Part shown: one piece after another, positions 1 through 7,815 of the stretch
Layout of the letters: each line of letters opens with the position of its first letter
Numbering within the stretch: position 1 is the stretch's first letter
Made by a program: the position numbers and the translations under genes
Assembly (NCBI GenBank): GCA_947628665.1
Contig: CANRAU010000001.1
Span: forward strand, 124,001-188,000
Length of the DNA: 64,000 bases
Origin: an uncultured Clostridia bacterium
GTDB taxonomy: Bacteria > Bacillota > Clostridia > Oscillospirales > Acutalibacteraceae
Direction of reading: 5' to 3'
Notes under the pieces: generated by a model
The model's input: the letters and a program-made list of their open reading frames with translations, nothing else
Database searches by the model: none
What the model was told of the DNA's origin: nothing

Positions 1-625
1 TGTTTTTCGGAAGCACCAAATGCCGGATCAGCAGCCCGCGCCGCATTTTGCCGTCGCGGATTTCATCGGTTTCGGTCTGCCGCCGCATTTCCAAAATCGC
101 CGCTTTGGCGACCTCGGGGTAATCCGCCGCCGCGCTGTATTTCCGCGCGGTTTCGCTGTCAAAATACTTGAAATCGGGCAGATATACATCCACAAGCCCT
201 TCGAGTGTGCGCAGCGATTCCACGCAGTCATACCCGCCGGAATTGTACACCACGGGAATGTGCGGCTTGTATCGCCGCAGAGCGTCCGCGAGAAAGGGAA
301 CAAAATGCGTGGGGTTGACCAAATTGATATTTTCCGCGCCCTGCGCCTCTAAGGACTGCATGATTTCGATGAACCGCTCCAAGGAGACGGGCTTTCCGAA
401 ATTGCCGTGGCTGATTTCCATATTTTGGCAGAATTTGCAGCGCAGCGAACAGCCCGAAAAGAAGATCGCGCCCGACCCGCTTTTGCCGCTGATGACGGGT
501 TCCTCCCAGAAATGCAGACCCGCACGGGCAAGCACGGCGTTGTAGGGCATTTGGCAAAAGCCCGCAGACGGCTCGTTTTCGATCCTCTGCACCCCGCAGC
601 GCCGCGGACAAGCGGTGCAGATCAT
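1..625 (-). CDS. PflX-like radical SAM protein (partial, C-terminus outside window)
   Basis: About 208 N-terminal residues are visible; the gene runs off the left edge. The ATG at 625 overlaps the prfB stop codon as ATGA, so translation is probably coupled. An N-terminal Cys cluster (C3, C6, C10, within CTACPRRCG) is followed by the radical SAM motif GCSLRCKFCQN with C59, C63 and C66, which should bind the SAM-cleaving 4Fe-4S cluster. This arrangement matches the pyruvate-formate-lyase-activating-like COG1313/PflX group, whose substrates are mostly unknown. Family assignment is fairly secure; the function is not. Confidence 0.85.
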   Translation of the reverse strand, partial: MICTACPRRCGVQRIENEPSAGFCQMPYNAVLARAGLHFWEEPVISGKSGSGAIFFSGCSLRCKFCQNMEISHGNFGKPVSLERFIEIMQSLEAQGAENINLVNPTHFVPFLADALRRYKPHIPVVYNSGGYDCVESLRTLEGLVDVYLPDFKYFDSETARKYSAAADYPEVAKAAILEMRRQTETDEIRDGKMRRGLLIRHLVLPKN

Positions 626-1743
626 GTCGCGGACAGTCTCTTTTGGGATTCCGCTTTGAGATAGGCGTTGATGAAGCCGTCCAAATCGCCGTCCATAACG
701 CTTGCGATATTGCCCGATTCAAAGTTCGTGCGATGATCCTTGACCATTTGATACGGCATGAACACATAGGAGCGGATCTGACTGCCCCATGCGATCTCTT
801 TTTGGTCGCCTTTAATATCAGAAATTTTTTCGAGATGCTCGCGTTCCTTGATCTCGATGAGCTTGGATTTGAGCATGCGCATGGCGACTTCGCGGTTTTG
901 GTGCTGACTGCGCTCCACCTGACAGGAGACGACGATGCCTGTGGGCAAATGCGTCAGGCGCACGGCGGAGGACGTCTTGTTGACCTTTTGCCCGCCCGCG
1001 CCGCTGGCACGGTAGACGTCCATTTTAATGTCCTCTGGAGCGATCTCCACTTCAATGGTATCGTCGATCTCGGGCATGACCTCCAAAGATGCAAACGACG
1101 TGTGGCGGCGACCCTCCGAATCGAAGGGGGAGACGCGCACCAAACGGTGGATGCCGGTTTCGCTCTTCAAAAAGCCGTAGGCGTTTTCGCCCTCGATCAA
1201 AAGGCTGGCGGATTTCAAGCCCGCTTCGTCGCCGTCGAGATAGTCGAGCGTGGAGACCTTATAGCCGTGCCGTTCGCCCCAGCGGTTGTACATCCGGAAC
1301 AGCATTTGCGCCCAGTCCTGCGCCTCCGTGCCGCCCGCGCCCGCGTGGAAGGTCAAAATCGCGTTTTTGCTGTCGTATTCCCCCGACAGCAGGGTCGTCA
1401 GCGTCATGGTGTCGAGTTCCCGCTCGAAGGCGGAGGCGTTTTCCTCGCACTCGGGCAAAAGCTCCAAATCGCCCTCCTCGTCGGCAAGCTCGATCATCAC
1501 CAGCGCGTCGTCGTAATCGCCGCAGAGCTTTTCATAGGCGGCAACCTTTGCCTTTAAGGCGCTTGTACGTTTGAGCACCGCCTGCGAGGTTTTGAGATCG
1601 TCCCAAAAGCCCGCTTCGGCGGACTGCGCTTCCAACGCCTTGATCTCCTGCTTCATGTTGTCAAGGCCGAGCGCTTCCGCCAAGTCTTTCAACGCCTTCT
1701 CATGCCCTAAAAGCCGCAGTCGTAATTCTTCAAATTGTAGCAT
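622..1743 (-). CDS. prfB: Peptide chain release factor 2
   Basis: RF2 recognises UGA/UAA stop codons and triggers peptide release on the ribosome. The GGQ motif is at about residues 250-252 (GAGGQKVNKTSSAVR), and the stop-codon-reading SPF tripeptide lies near residue 203 (VRVSPFDSEGRRHTS). I chose the ATG at 1743 because AAAGGA lies nine bases upstream; a TTG at 1749 is also in frame. The reading frame is continuous: where many bacteria carry the autoregulatory CTTTGA frameshift site, this gene reads CTT GAC (Leu-Asp, 1660-1665). The 373-aa length fits full-length RF2. Confidence 0.97.
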   Translation of the reverse strand: MLQFEELRLRLLGHEKALKDLAEALGLDNMKQEIKALEAQSAEAGFWDDLKTSQAVLKRTSALKAKVAAYEKLCGDYDDALVMIELADEEGDLELLPECEENASAFERELDTMTLTTLLSGEYDSKNAILTFHAGAGGTEAQDWAQMLFRMYNRWGERHGYKVSTLDYLDGDEAGLKSASLLIEGENAYGFLKSETGIHRLVRVSPFDSEGRRHTSFASLEVMPEIDDTIEVEIAPEDIKMDVYRASGAGGQKVNKTSSAVRLTHLPTGIVVSCQVERSQHQNREVAMRMLKSKLIEIKEREHLEKISDIKGDQKEIAWGSQIRSYVFMPYQMVKDHRTNFESGNIASVMDGDLDGFINAYLKAESQKRLSAT

Positions 1744-1828
1744 ATGCAAAATTCCTTTACCGAAAATCGGTTTTCACCGTAAATAGTATGCCTCTGTGCA
1801 TTTTGAAAATATGCAATGCCAAAGCCGG

Positions 1829-2494
1829 CTACTTGAGACAGGGGATCAGCTTTTCAGCCACGATTTTGAAGCCATGGGCGTTCAAATGCAGCCCGTCGAA
1901 GCTATATTCCTGCGAGAGCCGCCCTTTCTTGTCGGAAAGCGCGTCCGTTAAGTCCAGCCAATACGCGCCGAGATCCGTGGCGATCGTATGCAAAAACTCG
2001 TTCAAAGCGAGGATGTCCTCGTTTCGGCGCTTGCCGACCATCTGCCGCGACGCAAGCCCCATGTGCCGATTGACGGGGTACACCGCCTCTAAGACGACGT
2101 TGGTATCAGGGCATTGCTCGTGCGTCGTCAACAGGATGTTGCGCACATTGTCTGTAATGAACCGGCGGTCAAAGTCGAGCCCGAGATCGTTCGTGCCAAT
2201 CAACACGACCAAATTGCGCGGCTCGATGTTCAGCGCGTTTGCCGAAAGACGCTCCAAAAGACGGTCGCTCGTGTCGCCGCTGATGCCGCGATTGTATACG
2301 GCCTGCCCGCTTTTCTGCGTATAATCAAAGAAAAGCTCATAGGTGTTGAAAAGCTCCGTGATGGAATCCCCGATCAAAACGGTTTGCCCTTTTTGTGCGT
2401 AAACCTCGTTCAAAAACAGAAAGTTTTCTTTCTTGGTCTGCTTGGGCAAGTCATATTTGGTTTTCTTTCCGTACTTTTCAAATTCCTCGTCCAT
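1829..2494 (-). CDS. SGNH/GDSL-family hydrolase
   Basis: The protein has the SGNH blocks in order: GDSIT with the catalytic Ser, the block II glycine in NRGISGD, GTND, and the C-terminal DGLHLN with the Asp/His of the triad. Family members are esterases, lipases or carbohydrate deacetylases. There is no signal peptide, so a cytoplasmic enzyme is likely. The ATG at 2494 is preferred because GGAG sits eight bases upstream; an in-frame ATG at 2515 gives seven more residues. It lies 72 bp downstream of the SCIFF maturase on the same strand and could be co-transcribed. Substrate unknown. Confidence 0.85.
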   Translation of the reverse strand: MDEEFEKYGKKTKYDLPKQTKKENFLFLNEVYAQKGQTVLIGDSITELFNTYELFFDYTQKSGQAVYNRGISGDTSDRLLERLSANALNIEPRNLVVLIGTNDLGLDFDRRFITDNVRNILLTTHEQCPDTNVVLEAVYPVNRHMGLASRQMVGKRRNEDILALNEFLHTIATDLGAYWLDLTDALSDKKGRLSQEYSFDGLHLNAHGFKIVAEKLIPCLK

Positions 2495-2566
2495 GTTCTC
2501 ATCTCCGACCGACATAGCTTATTTTATGCATTTTTCAGTATACAATAAATCTCTGGGAAATGCAAA

Positions 2567-3967
2567 TTAAAATGCCGCGTCCGCATTGCCCTCTTGCGCT
2601 AAAGCGTCGGCGACCTTCAGCATCACCGCGCACTCGATGCGCTTTTTAAACAGGGCGCAGCCGTATTCGTAAACGCCCTTGATCGACCCCGTGGCGTGGT
2701 AGGCGTTTGCCGCGCAGCCTCCGCTGCAATAGAGCTTTGCCCAGCAATCCCGACACGCGGGACGGGCATAGGCGTTGCAGAGCTTAAATTCCTGCTGCAA
2801 GGCGAGATTGGTCACGCCGTCGTAAATATTGCCCATGCTGTATTTCGGGTCGCCGACAAATTGGTGGCAAGGGTAAAGCTCGCCCCACGGGGTCACCGCG
2901 AGGTACTCCGTCCCCGAACCGCAGCCCGAAATGCGCTTGTAAATGCACGGGCCGCCGTCGAGGTCGAGCATATAGTGGTAAAACGTAAACGGCCGCCCCT
3001 CTTTTTTGCGTTCGATCATTTCTTCGGCAAGCCGTTCGTATTGCTCGAACAATACGGGCAGATCGCTTTCGGAAAGCGCGTATTCCTCATCGGGCGCGCA
3101 GACCACAGGCTCCATGGAAAGCTCGGTAAAGCCGAGATCCGCCATATGTAAAATATCGTTGGTAAAATCCAAATTGTGTTTGGTAAACGTCCCGCGGACA
3201 TAATACCCTCTGTCGCCGCGTTTCTTTACGAATTCCTGAAATTTCGGCACGATCACGTCATAGCTGCCCGCACCGTTTACGGTCTTGCGCAGGCGGTCGT
3301 GGACTTCTTTCCTGCCGTCGAGCGAAAGCACCACGTTGTGGCATTCGCGATTGGCAAATTCGGTGACCTCGTCGTCCAACAACACGCCGTTCGTGGTCAG
3401 GGTAAAGCGGAAATGCTTGTTTTTCTCCTGCTCTATGCTACGCGCATACGCGACCAACCGCTTGACAACGTCAAAATTCATTAGCGGTTCGCCGCCGAAA
3501 AAGTCCACTTCTAAATTTTTGCGCGACCCGGAGTTTTCCACCAAAAAATCCAGCGCGCGCTTGCCCGTTTCAAACGACATGAGCGCCCGCTCGCCGTGGT
3601 ATTTGCCCTGCGCGGCGAAGCAATAGCTGCAATTCAAATTGCAGGTGTGCGCGACGTGCAGACAAAGCGCTTTCAACTCGGTGTGCCGATTTTTAAAATC
3701 GAACGCGCGGTTTTCGTAAATATCCTCGGTGAACAGTTTCCCGTCGGCGACAAGCCCCTCGATCTCCACAAGCAGCTCGTCAAGCTCGGCTTCGGTCACG
3801 TCGTCCCGATCATGATATTTTTGCAGGAGCGCTTTTTTGATTTCGGCGCTTGTGTGCGTTTCATACATCGACACCGCGTCGTAGGCCACTTCGTCGAGCG
3901 CGTGTACCGAACCGCTGAACACGTCCAGCGCCAGATTATAGCCGTTTAATTTATACAGATGTACCAT
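2567..3967 (-). CDS. scfB: SCIFF peptide maturase (radical SAM/SPASM thioether synthase)
   Basis: This enzyme installs thioether crosslinks in the SCIFF ranthipeptide encoded immediately upstream. The N-terminal MVHLYKLNGYNLALDV stretch is the usual peptide-recognition start of this family. The radical SAM motif CNLNCSYC has C109, C113 and C116. A SPASM/auxiliary cluster region of about residues 349-437 contains CGSGTEYL, CRDCWAKLYCSGGC and further Cys. I prefer the ATG at 3967 with GAGG six bases upstream; an in-frame TTG lies at 3979. A hairpin lies between the peptide gene and this gene. The identification is strong because peptide and maturase are adjacent. Confidence 0.96.
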   Translation of the reverse strand: MVHLYKLNGYNLALDVFSGSVHALDEVAYDAVSMYETHTSAEIKKALLQKYHDRDDVTEAELDELLVEIEGLVADGKLFTEDIYENRAFDFKNRHTELKALCLHVAHTCNLNCSYCFAAQGKYHGERALMSFETGKRALDFLVENSGSRKNLEVDFFGGEPLMNFDVVKRLVAYARSIEQEKNKHFRFTLTTNGVLLDDEVTEFANRECHNVVLSLDGRKEVHDRLRKTVNGAGSYDVIVPKFQEFVKKRGDRGYYVRGTFTKHNLDFTNDILHMADLGFTELSMEPVVCAPDEEYALSESDLPVLFEQYERLAEEMIERKKEGRPFTFYHYMLDLDGGPCIYKRISGCGSGTEYLAVTPWGELYPCHQFVGDPKYSMGNIYDGVTNLALQQEFKLCNAYARPACRDCWAKLYCSGGCAANAYHATGSIKGVYEYGCALFKKRIECAVMLKVADALAQEGNADAAF

Positions 3968-3987
3968 ACAAAGCCTCAAAAAGAAAA

Positions 3988-4016
3988 GCCGTTATCTTGA
4001 AAAAGAAAACGGCCTT
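3988..4016 (-). terminator. Hairpin between SCIFF peptide gene and maturase (attenuator-like)
   Basis: On the minus strand GCCGTT and AACGGC pair (3988-3993 with 4008-4013), followed by a T-rich stretch. It sits downstream of the peptide stop and just upstream of the maturase. Partial termination here would make more peptide than enzyme. The stem is short, so efficiency is uncertain. Confidence 0.55.
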
Positions 4017-4033
4017 TTACAGTTTCCGGTTGC

Positions 4034-4189
4034 TTATTTGCTCTCGTGCATGCACTTCTCGCACTGCTGATTGGCAACGCCGCAGGAAGTCTTGCAGGCG
4101 CTCTGGCAGGAGGTCTGGCATTCGCCGCAGCCGCCGTTTTTCACACTTTCTTTCAAATCGCGGGTTTTCAGAGTCTGAATTCTTTTCAT
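4034..4189 (-). CDS. scfA: SCIFF precursor peptide, 51 aa
   Basis: This 51-residue peptide reads MKRIQTLKTRDLKESVKNGG followed by the Cys-rich core with C21, C24, C28, C32, C36, C43 and C46. It closely matches the six-cysteines-in-forty-five peptides found almost universally in Clostridia, in the conserved GGCGECQTSCQSACKTSC core. AAGGAG lies nine bases before the ATG. The maturase follows at once. The mature product is a thioether-bridged ranthipeptide, proposed in related species to act in cell signalling. It carries seven cysteines rather than six, the extra one in a C-terminal CEKC. Confidence 0.97.
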   Translation of the reverse strand: MKRIQTLKTRDLKESVKNGGCGECQTSCQSACKTSCGVANQQCEKCMHESK

Positions 4190-4250
4190 ATCGATCTGCT
4201 CCTTAGAAGAATTTCATACGCCGTTATCATAGCACAGTCACGTGCATTTG

Positions 4251-5687
4251 TCAATCGCAAACCGTTAAGGCGTCGGGCGAATCGCACGCACCTTCCGCAC
4301 AATATACGGTGATGTCGTTTAGGGCGGCGGATTCGAGAAGCTGTACGGTGGTTTCGTCGATTTCTTCCCCCGCAACGAGGATCGGCACACCGGGCGGGTA
4401 GAACCACAAAGTCTGCGCACTGATTTTCCCGATACACGCATGAAGCGGCAGGGTGCGCGCCGCGCGCAGGGACGCTTCATACGGCGACAGGCGCACCTTG
4501 GGCAGCGGCGGCGTTCCAAAATCGGGCGTTGTGCGGCTCGAAACCGCGCGATCTATGGCGAGCAGCGCGTCTAAAAGCCTTAAAAATCCCGCGTCCGTGT
4601 CGCATACCGAGGTCATACAAAGCGCATAGGAAAAAGCGGCCATTTCGCTCTCGAGTGCGAATTCCCGCCGCAGACGCTTGCATAACGCCGCGCCGTCAAG
4701 CGCGGTGCGGGCGGTGACAATGGGCAGCTTGCCCGCGTCAAAATCGAAAAACGCAGGGTGCGCGCGCAGGGGGTCTTGGCCTTTGCAAAGCACAAAGAGA
4801 TTGGTAAGCTCCAGACAGGATGCCGAAAAACGCGCAAGGCGTTCGGCGTAGGCCGCAAAAGCGTTTTCGGCATTTTCCTCCAAAAACCGCACGCAGGCCG
4901 AAACGGAGGCGAGCAGCACATAGGACGGACTGGAGGTCTCAAATACCGACAGGTATTTGGCGAATACAGACGGCGAAACGAGGTCGCCGCCGATGTGCGC
5001 CGCGGCGCATTGGGTGAGCGCAGGCAGGGTCTTGTGCAGCGATTGGATCACGACGTCCGCCCCGCAAGTTACCGCGCAGTGCGCATTTTGTTCGGTAAAC
5101 GCAAGGTGCGCGCCGTGCGCGGCGTCTACCAAAAGGGGAATGCCCCGCCCGTGTACGATTTGGGCAATGGCGCGAATATCGCTGATGACCCCGTCGTAGG
5201 TAGGCGAGGTCACGACGGCAAGGCGAATATCTTTGTGCGCGTCGAGCGCCGCACGCACGCTTTCGGGTGGCACGCTGCCCGCGATCCCCGAAACGGGGTC
5301 GACAGGCGGCTGTATGTATATCGGTCGAAGTCCCAAAAGCTCCACGGCGTTGTAAACGGATTTGTGGCAGTTGCGTGCAAGCAATATGCGGCCGCCGCGT
5401 CGGCAAACCGAGGCGATCCCCGCAAGAATGCCGCACGTAGAGCCACCTACCAGCGCAAAGGAGTTTTTGGCGCCGTACAGATGCGCCAAACGCGCCTGCA
5501 GATCCGCCAAAATGCCGCTCGGCGCGTGCAGATCGTCAAAGCCGTCGATCTCGGTGACGTCGAGCGCATAGGGAAGCTCTGTACCCAAAAGCGTCGTATT
5601 GCGCTTATGCCCGGGCATGTGAAAGGGATATGCGCCATTTTCGGCATTCCCTTGGAGCATTGCGAGCAGATCGGATTCCTTTTTCAT
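4251..5687 (-). CDS. Orn/Lys/Arg decarboxylase-family PLP enzyme
   Basis: A fold-type I PLP enzyme of 478 residues. The N-terminal PFHMPGHKR is the family signature, DAAHGAH (around D188) contacts PLP, and the Schiff-base lysine is K219 in QSLHKTLPAL. It most resembles the short Firmicute arginine/lysine decarboxylase-like group (SpeA/YaaO type), which makes agmatine or cadaverine; the exact substrate cannot be read from sequence. ATG at 5687 has GGGAGG seven bases upstream. It follows trmL by 23 bp and probably shares its transcript. Confidence 0.9.
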   Translation of the reverse strand: MKKESDLLAMLQGNAENGAYPFHMPGHKRNTTLLGTELPYALDVTEIDGFDDLHAPSGILADLQARLAHLYGAKNSFALVGGSTCGILAGIASVCRRGGRILLARNCHKSVYNAVELLGLRPIYIQPPVDPVSGIAGSVPPESVRAALDAHKDIRLAVVTSPTYDGVISDIRAIAQIVHGRGIPLLVDAAHGAHLAFTEQNAHCAVTCGADVVIQSLHKTLPALTQCAAAHIGGDLVSPSVFAKYLSVFETSSPSYVLLASVSACVRFLEENAENAFAAYAERLARFSASCLELTNLFVLCKGQDPLRAHPAFFDFDAGKLPIVTARTALDGAALCKRLRREFALESEMAAFSYALCMTSVCDTDAGFLRLLDALLAIDRAVSSRTTPDFGTPPLPKVRLSPYEASLRAARTLPLHACIGKISAQTLWFYPPGVPILVAGEEIDETTVQLLESAALNDITVYCAEGACDSPDALTVCD

Positions 5688-5710
5688 TTTCGCGCCTCCC
5701 GCAGCGTTTT

Positions 5711-6217
5711 CTACTGATCCGCGTATTCGCGCAAATGCCCCTCGCAGAGCAGTTCGGGGTAGCCCCATTGCCGCAGAACCTCATAGACCGCCACAGCGAC
5801 GGTGTTCGAGAGGTTCAGACTGCGTGCGCGCGCATCGTCAAGCATGGGCAGACGCGCGCAATAGTCGGGATTTTCATGCAGCAGCCATTCCGGCAGACCC
5901 TTGGTTTCTTTCCCGAAAAACAAATAGACGTTTTCGGGGTAGTGAAGCTCGGAATGGATATGCTTACCCTTGGTCGTAAAGAAAAAGAAATTGTTTTCCC
6001 GCTTTGTTTTCGCCAGAAAATCGGTCAAACTATCATAGTATGTAATATCCAGCAAATGCCAGTAGTCCAAGCCCGCGCGTTTGAGCTTGCGGTCGTCGAT
6101 CGTAAAGCCCATAGGGCCGACCAAATGCAGATGTGCGCCCGTCGCCGCGCAGGTGCGCGCGATATTGCCCGTGTTCTGCGGGATCTCGGGTTCGACCAAA
6201 ACGATATGCAAAGCCAA
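5711..6217 (-). CDS. trmL: tRNA (cytidine(34)-2'-O)-methyltransferase
   Basis: A SPOUT-class methyltransferase that methylates the wobble nucleotide of tRNA-Leu isoacceptors. Visible SPOUT features are the N-terminal VEPEIPQNTGNIARTC, the central LFFGKETKGLP and the C-terminal knot LNLSNTVAVAVYEVLRQ. At 168 residues it is the normal TrmL length. It heads a two-gene unit with the downstream PLP decarboxylase, 23 bp apart. Its role in tRNA modification is well established for orthologues. Confidence 0.93.
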   Translation of the reverse strand: MALHIVLVEPEIPQNTGNIARTCAATGAHLHLVGPMGFTIDDRKLKRAGLDYWHLLDITYYDSLTDFLAKTKRENNFFFFTTKGKHIHSELHYPENVYLFFGKETKGLPEWLLHENPDYCARLPMLDDARARSLNLSNTVAVAVYEVLRQWGYPELLCEGHLREYADQ

Positions 6218-6286
6218 GGGATCATCTCCTTATTTTCCGCCCCTCATTATACGCCGCGAAATGCGAAAAGTAAAGAGGGACGCGCC

Positions 6287-6316
6287 TTGACAAAGGCCTG
6301 CGGCGTTTGCTATGAT
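6287..6316 (+). promoter_or_regulatory. Sigma-A-type promoter for the glycosyltransferase
   Basis: TTGACA (6287-6292) and TATGAT (6311-6316) are separated by 18 bp, about 65 bp upstream of the glycosyltransferase start. Confidence 0.65.
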
Positions 6317-6382
6317 AACCTATAGACATCAAACGGGCATCAAAACAGAGACGCGCGGTTCTGCGGAAAAAGGAGAAGCCGT

Positions 6383-7429
6383 ATGGAAAGACCGATTTTG
6401 TATATCGTCATTCCCTGTTATAACGAAGAGGACGTTTTACCGCTCACAAGCGGAATGTTTCTTGCAAAGCTGGAGGAAATGGAGCTTTCGGGCGAGATCG
6501 ACCCGCAAAGCCGCGTGCTGTTTGTCGACGACGGCAGTAAGGACAAAACATGGTCGGTGATTCAGGACTTGATGGCGGCGGATGCGCATGTCGAGGGGAT
6601 TCGCCTGAGCCGCAACCGCGGGCATCAAAACGCACTTTTGGCGGGACTGATGACGGCGAAGGATTATGCGGACGTCACGATCTCCATCGACTGCGACGGG
6701 CAGGATGATATAGCCGCCATGCACGATATGCTGCGCGAATACCGCGACGGTGCCGAGATCGTATACGGCGTGCGTGCCAAACGCGATACGGATACATTCT
6801 TTAAACGCTTTACGGCGCAAAGCTTTTATAAGATCATGCGATTGTTTGGGGCGGAGGTCGTTTACAACCACGCCGATTATCGCCTGATGAGCCGAAAAGC
6901 GCTGGAGGGTCTTGCACAGTTTCAAGAGGTCAATCTGTTCCTGCGCGGTCTGATCCCTTTGGTTGGCTTTAAAAGCTCAAGCGTGTATTATGCGCGCAAA
7001 GAGCGTGTGGCGGGAAAAACACACTATCCGTTTTCCAAAATGCTGCTGCTCGCTTTCAACGGCGTTACCGGCCTTTCCGTGCGGCCGCTGAATATGATTA
7101 CGGGATTGGGATTTTTCATGTCGCTCGTCAGTCTGGTCGCGGTGCTTGTCACGGTGATCATCAAGCTCTTTGGCTATACCGTGCAGGGCTGGACGAGCCT
7201 TTTGTGCGTGATTTTCCTGCTGGGCGGCATTCAAATCTTCTGCTTGGGTGTGATCGGCGAGTACATCGGCAAGATCTATGCAGAGAGCAAGGGTCGCCCG
7301 CGCTATATTTTAGAAGAAAATTCCTTAACAGAAAAGAAGAAACAGAAGAATTCGCAAAATCCGCAAGAATCGCAGGAATCGCAAAGTTTGCAAGAACCGC
7401 AAGAGCCGCAAAACTCGAAAAACGCTTAA
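6383..7429 (+). CDS. Family 2 glycosyltransferase with two C-terminal TM helices (GtrB/DPM1-like)
   Basis: The N-terminal GT-A domain has YIVIPCYNEE and FVDDGSKDKTW for UDP-sugar binding, and SIDCDGQDD as the DXD-like metal site. Two membrane helices near residues 230-255 and 270-290 anchor it, as in polyprenyl-phosphate glucose/mannose synthases that load sugars on undecaprenyl phosphate for transfer across the membrane. The last 30 or so residues are low complexity, with repeated QE/QS/QEP units encoded by a run of short GCAA-rich DNA repeats. A consensus promoter precedes it and GGAGAAG forms the ribosome site. Confidence 0.9.
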   Translation: MERPILYIVIPCYNEEDVLPLTSGMFLAKLEEMELSGEIDPQSRVLFVDDGSKDKTWSVIQDLMAADAHVEGIRLSRNRGHQNALLAGLMTAKDYADVTISIDCDGQDDIAAMHDMLREYRDGAEIVYGVRAKRDTDTFFKRFTAQSFYKIMRLFGAEVVYNHADYRLMSRKALEGLAQFQEVNLFLRGLIPLVGFKSSSVYYARKERVAGKTHYPFSKMLLLAFNGVTGLSVRPLNMITGLGFFMSLVSLVAVLVTVIIKLFGYTVQGWTSLLCVIFLLGGIQIFCLGVIGEYIGKIYAESKGRPRYILEENSLTEKKKQKNSQNPQESQESQSLQEPQEPQNSKNA

Positions 7430-7525
7430 AAAGGCATATTTATCCAAAAAACAAACGCATTGCCTGTAATTATTTTTCCTTTCCCGTGCAAAATAGAAAT
7501 ACCAAATCTTTTAGGAGGGAAAAGT

Positions 7526-7711
7526 ATGAACATGCAAATGAGTTCCGCAATGAAAGCAGTCGGCTTGAGCCTTGCCGTCGGCGGCGCGATGGCGATGGTC
7601 GGCAGCGCCGTAAAGGGTGGTTCTACAAAACGCAAGGCCAAGAAGGTCGCGAAAAAAGCGGCGAACACGTTTTCCAACCTTGTGGATAATATGCAATATA
7701 TGGTGAAATAA
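7526..7711 (+). CDS. Small hydrophobic/basic protein, 61 aa, unknown
   Basis: ATG at 7526 has a strong AGGAGGG five to eight bases upstream. The peptide starts MNMQMSSAMKAVGLSLAVGG, continues with a Gly/Ala-rich hydrophobic stretch (one possible membrane helix, residues 8-27), then a Lys-rich segment (STKRKAKKVAKKAAN) and a short amphipathic tail. The charge pattern predicts a membrane-associated protein with a cytoplasmic basic region. I do not recognise the family. A 10-bp hairpin (CAATTCCCGC/GCGGGAATTG, 7721-7754) follows without a good T-run. Confidence 0.75.
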   Translation: MNMQMSSAMKAVGLSLAVGGAMAMVGSAVKGGSTKRKAKKVAKKAANTFSNLVDNMQYMVK

Positions 7712-7815
7712 ACGTCAGAACGTCAATTCCCGCCGTGGTCTGCCGCTGCGGGAATTGCTTATTGCAGGCGGGAAGCGTTGCACGCTTTGAAGCCTGTATT
7801 TCAAAGGAATCCATT

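Noticed and set aside
643..1557. 304-aa open frame on the plus strand across prfB
   Set aside because: It is antisense to a well-supported prfB with GGQ and SPF motifs; composition is that of a shadow frame.
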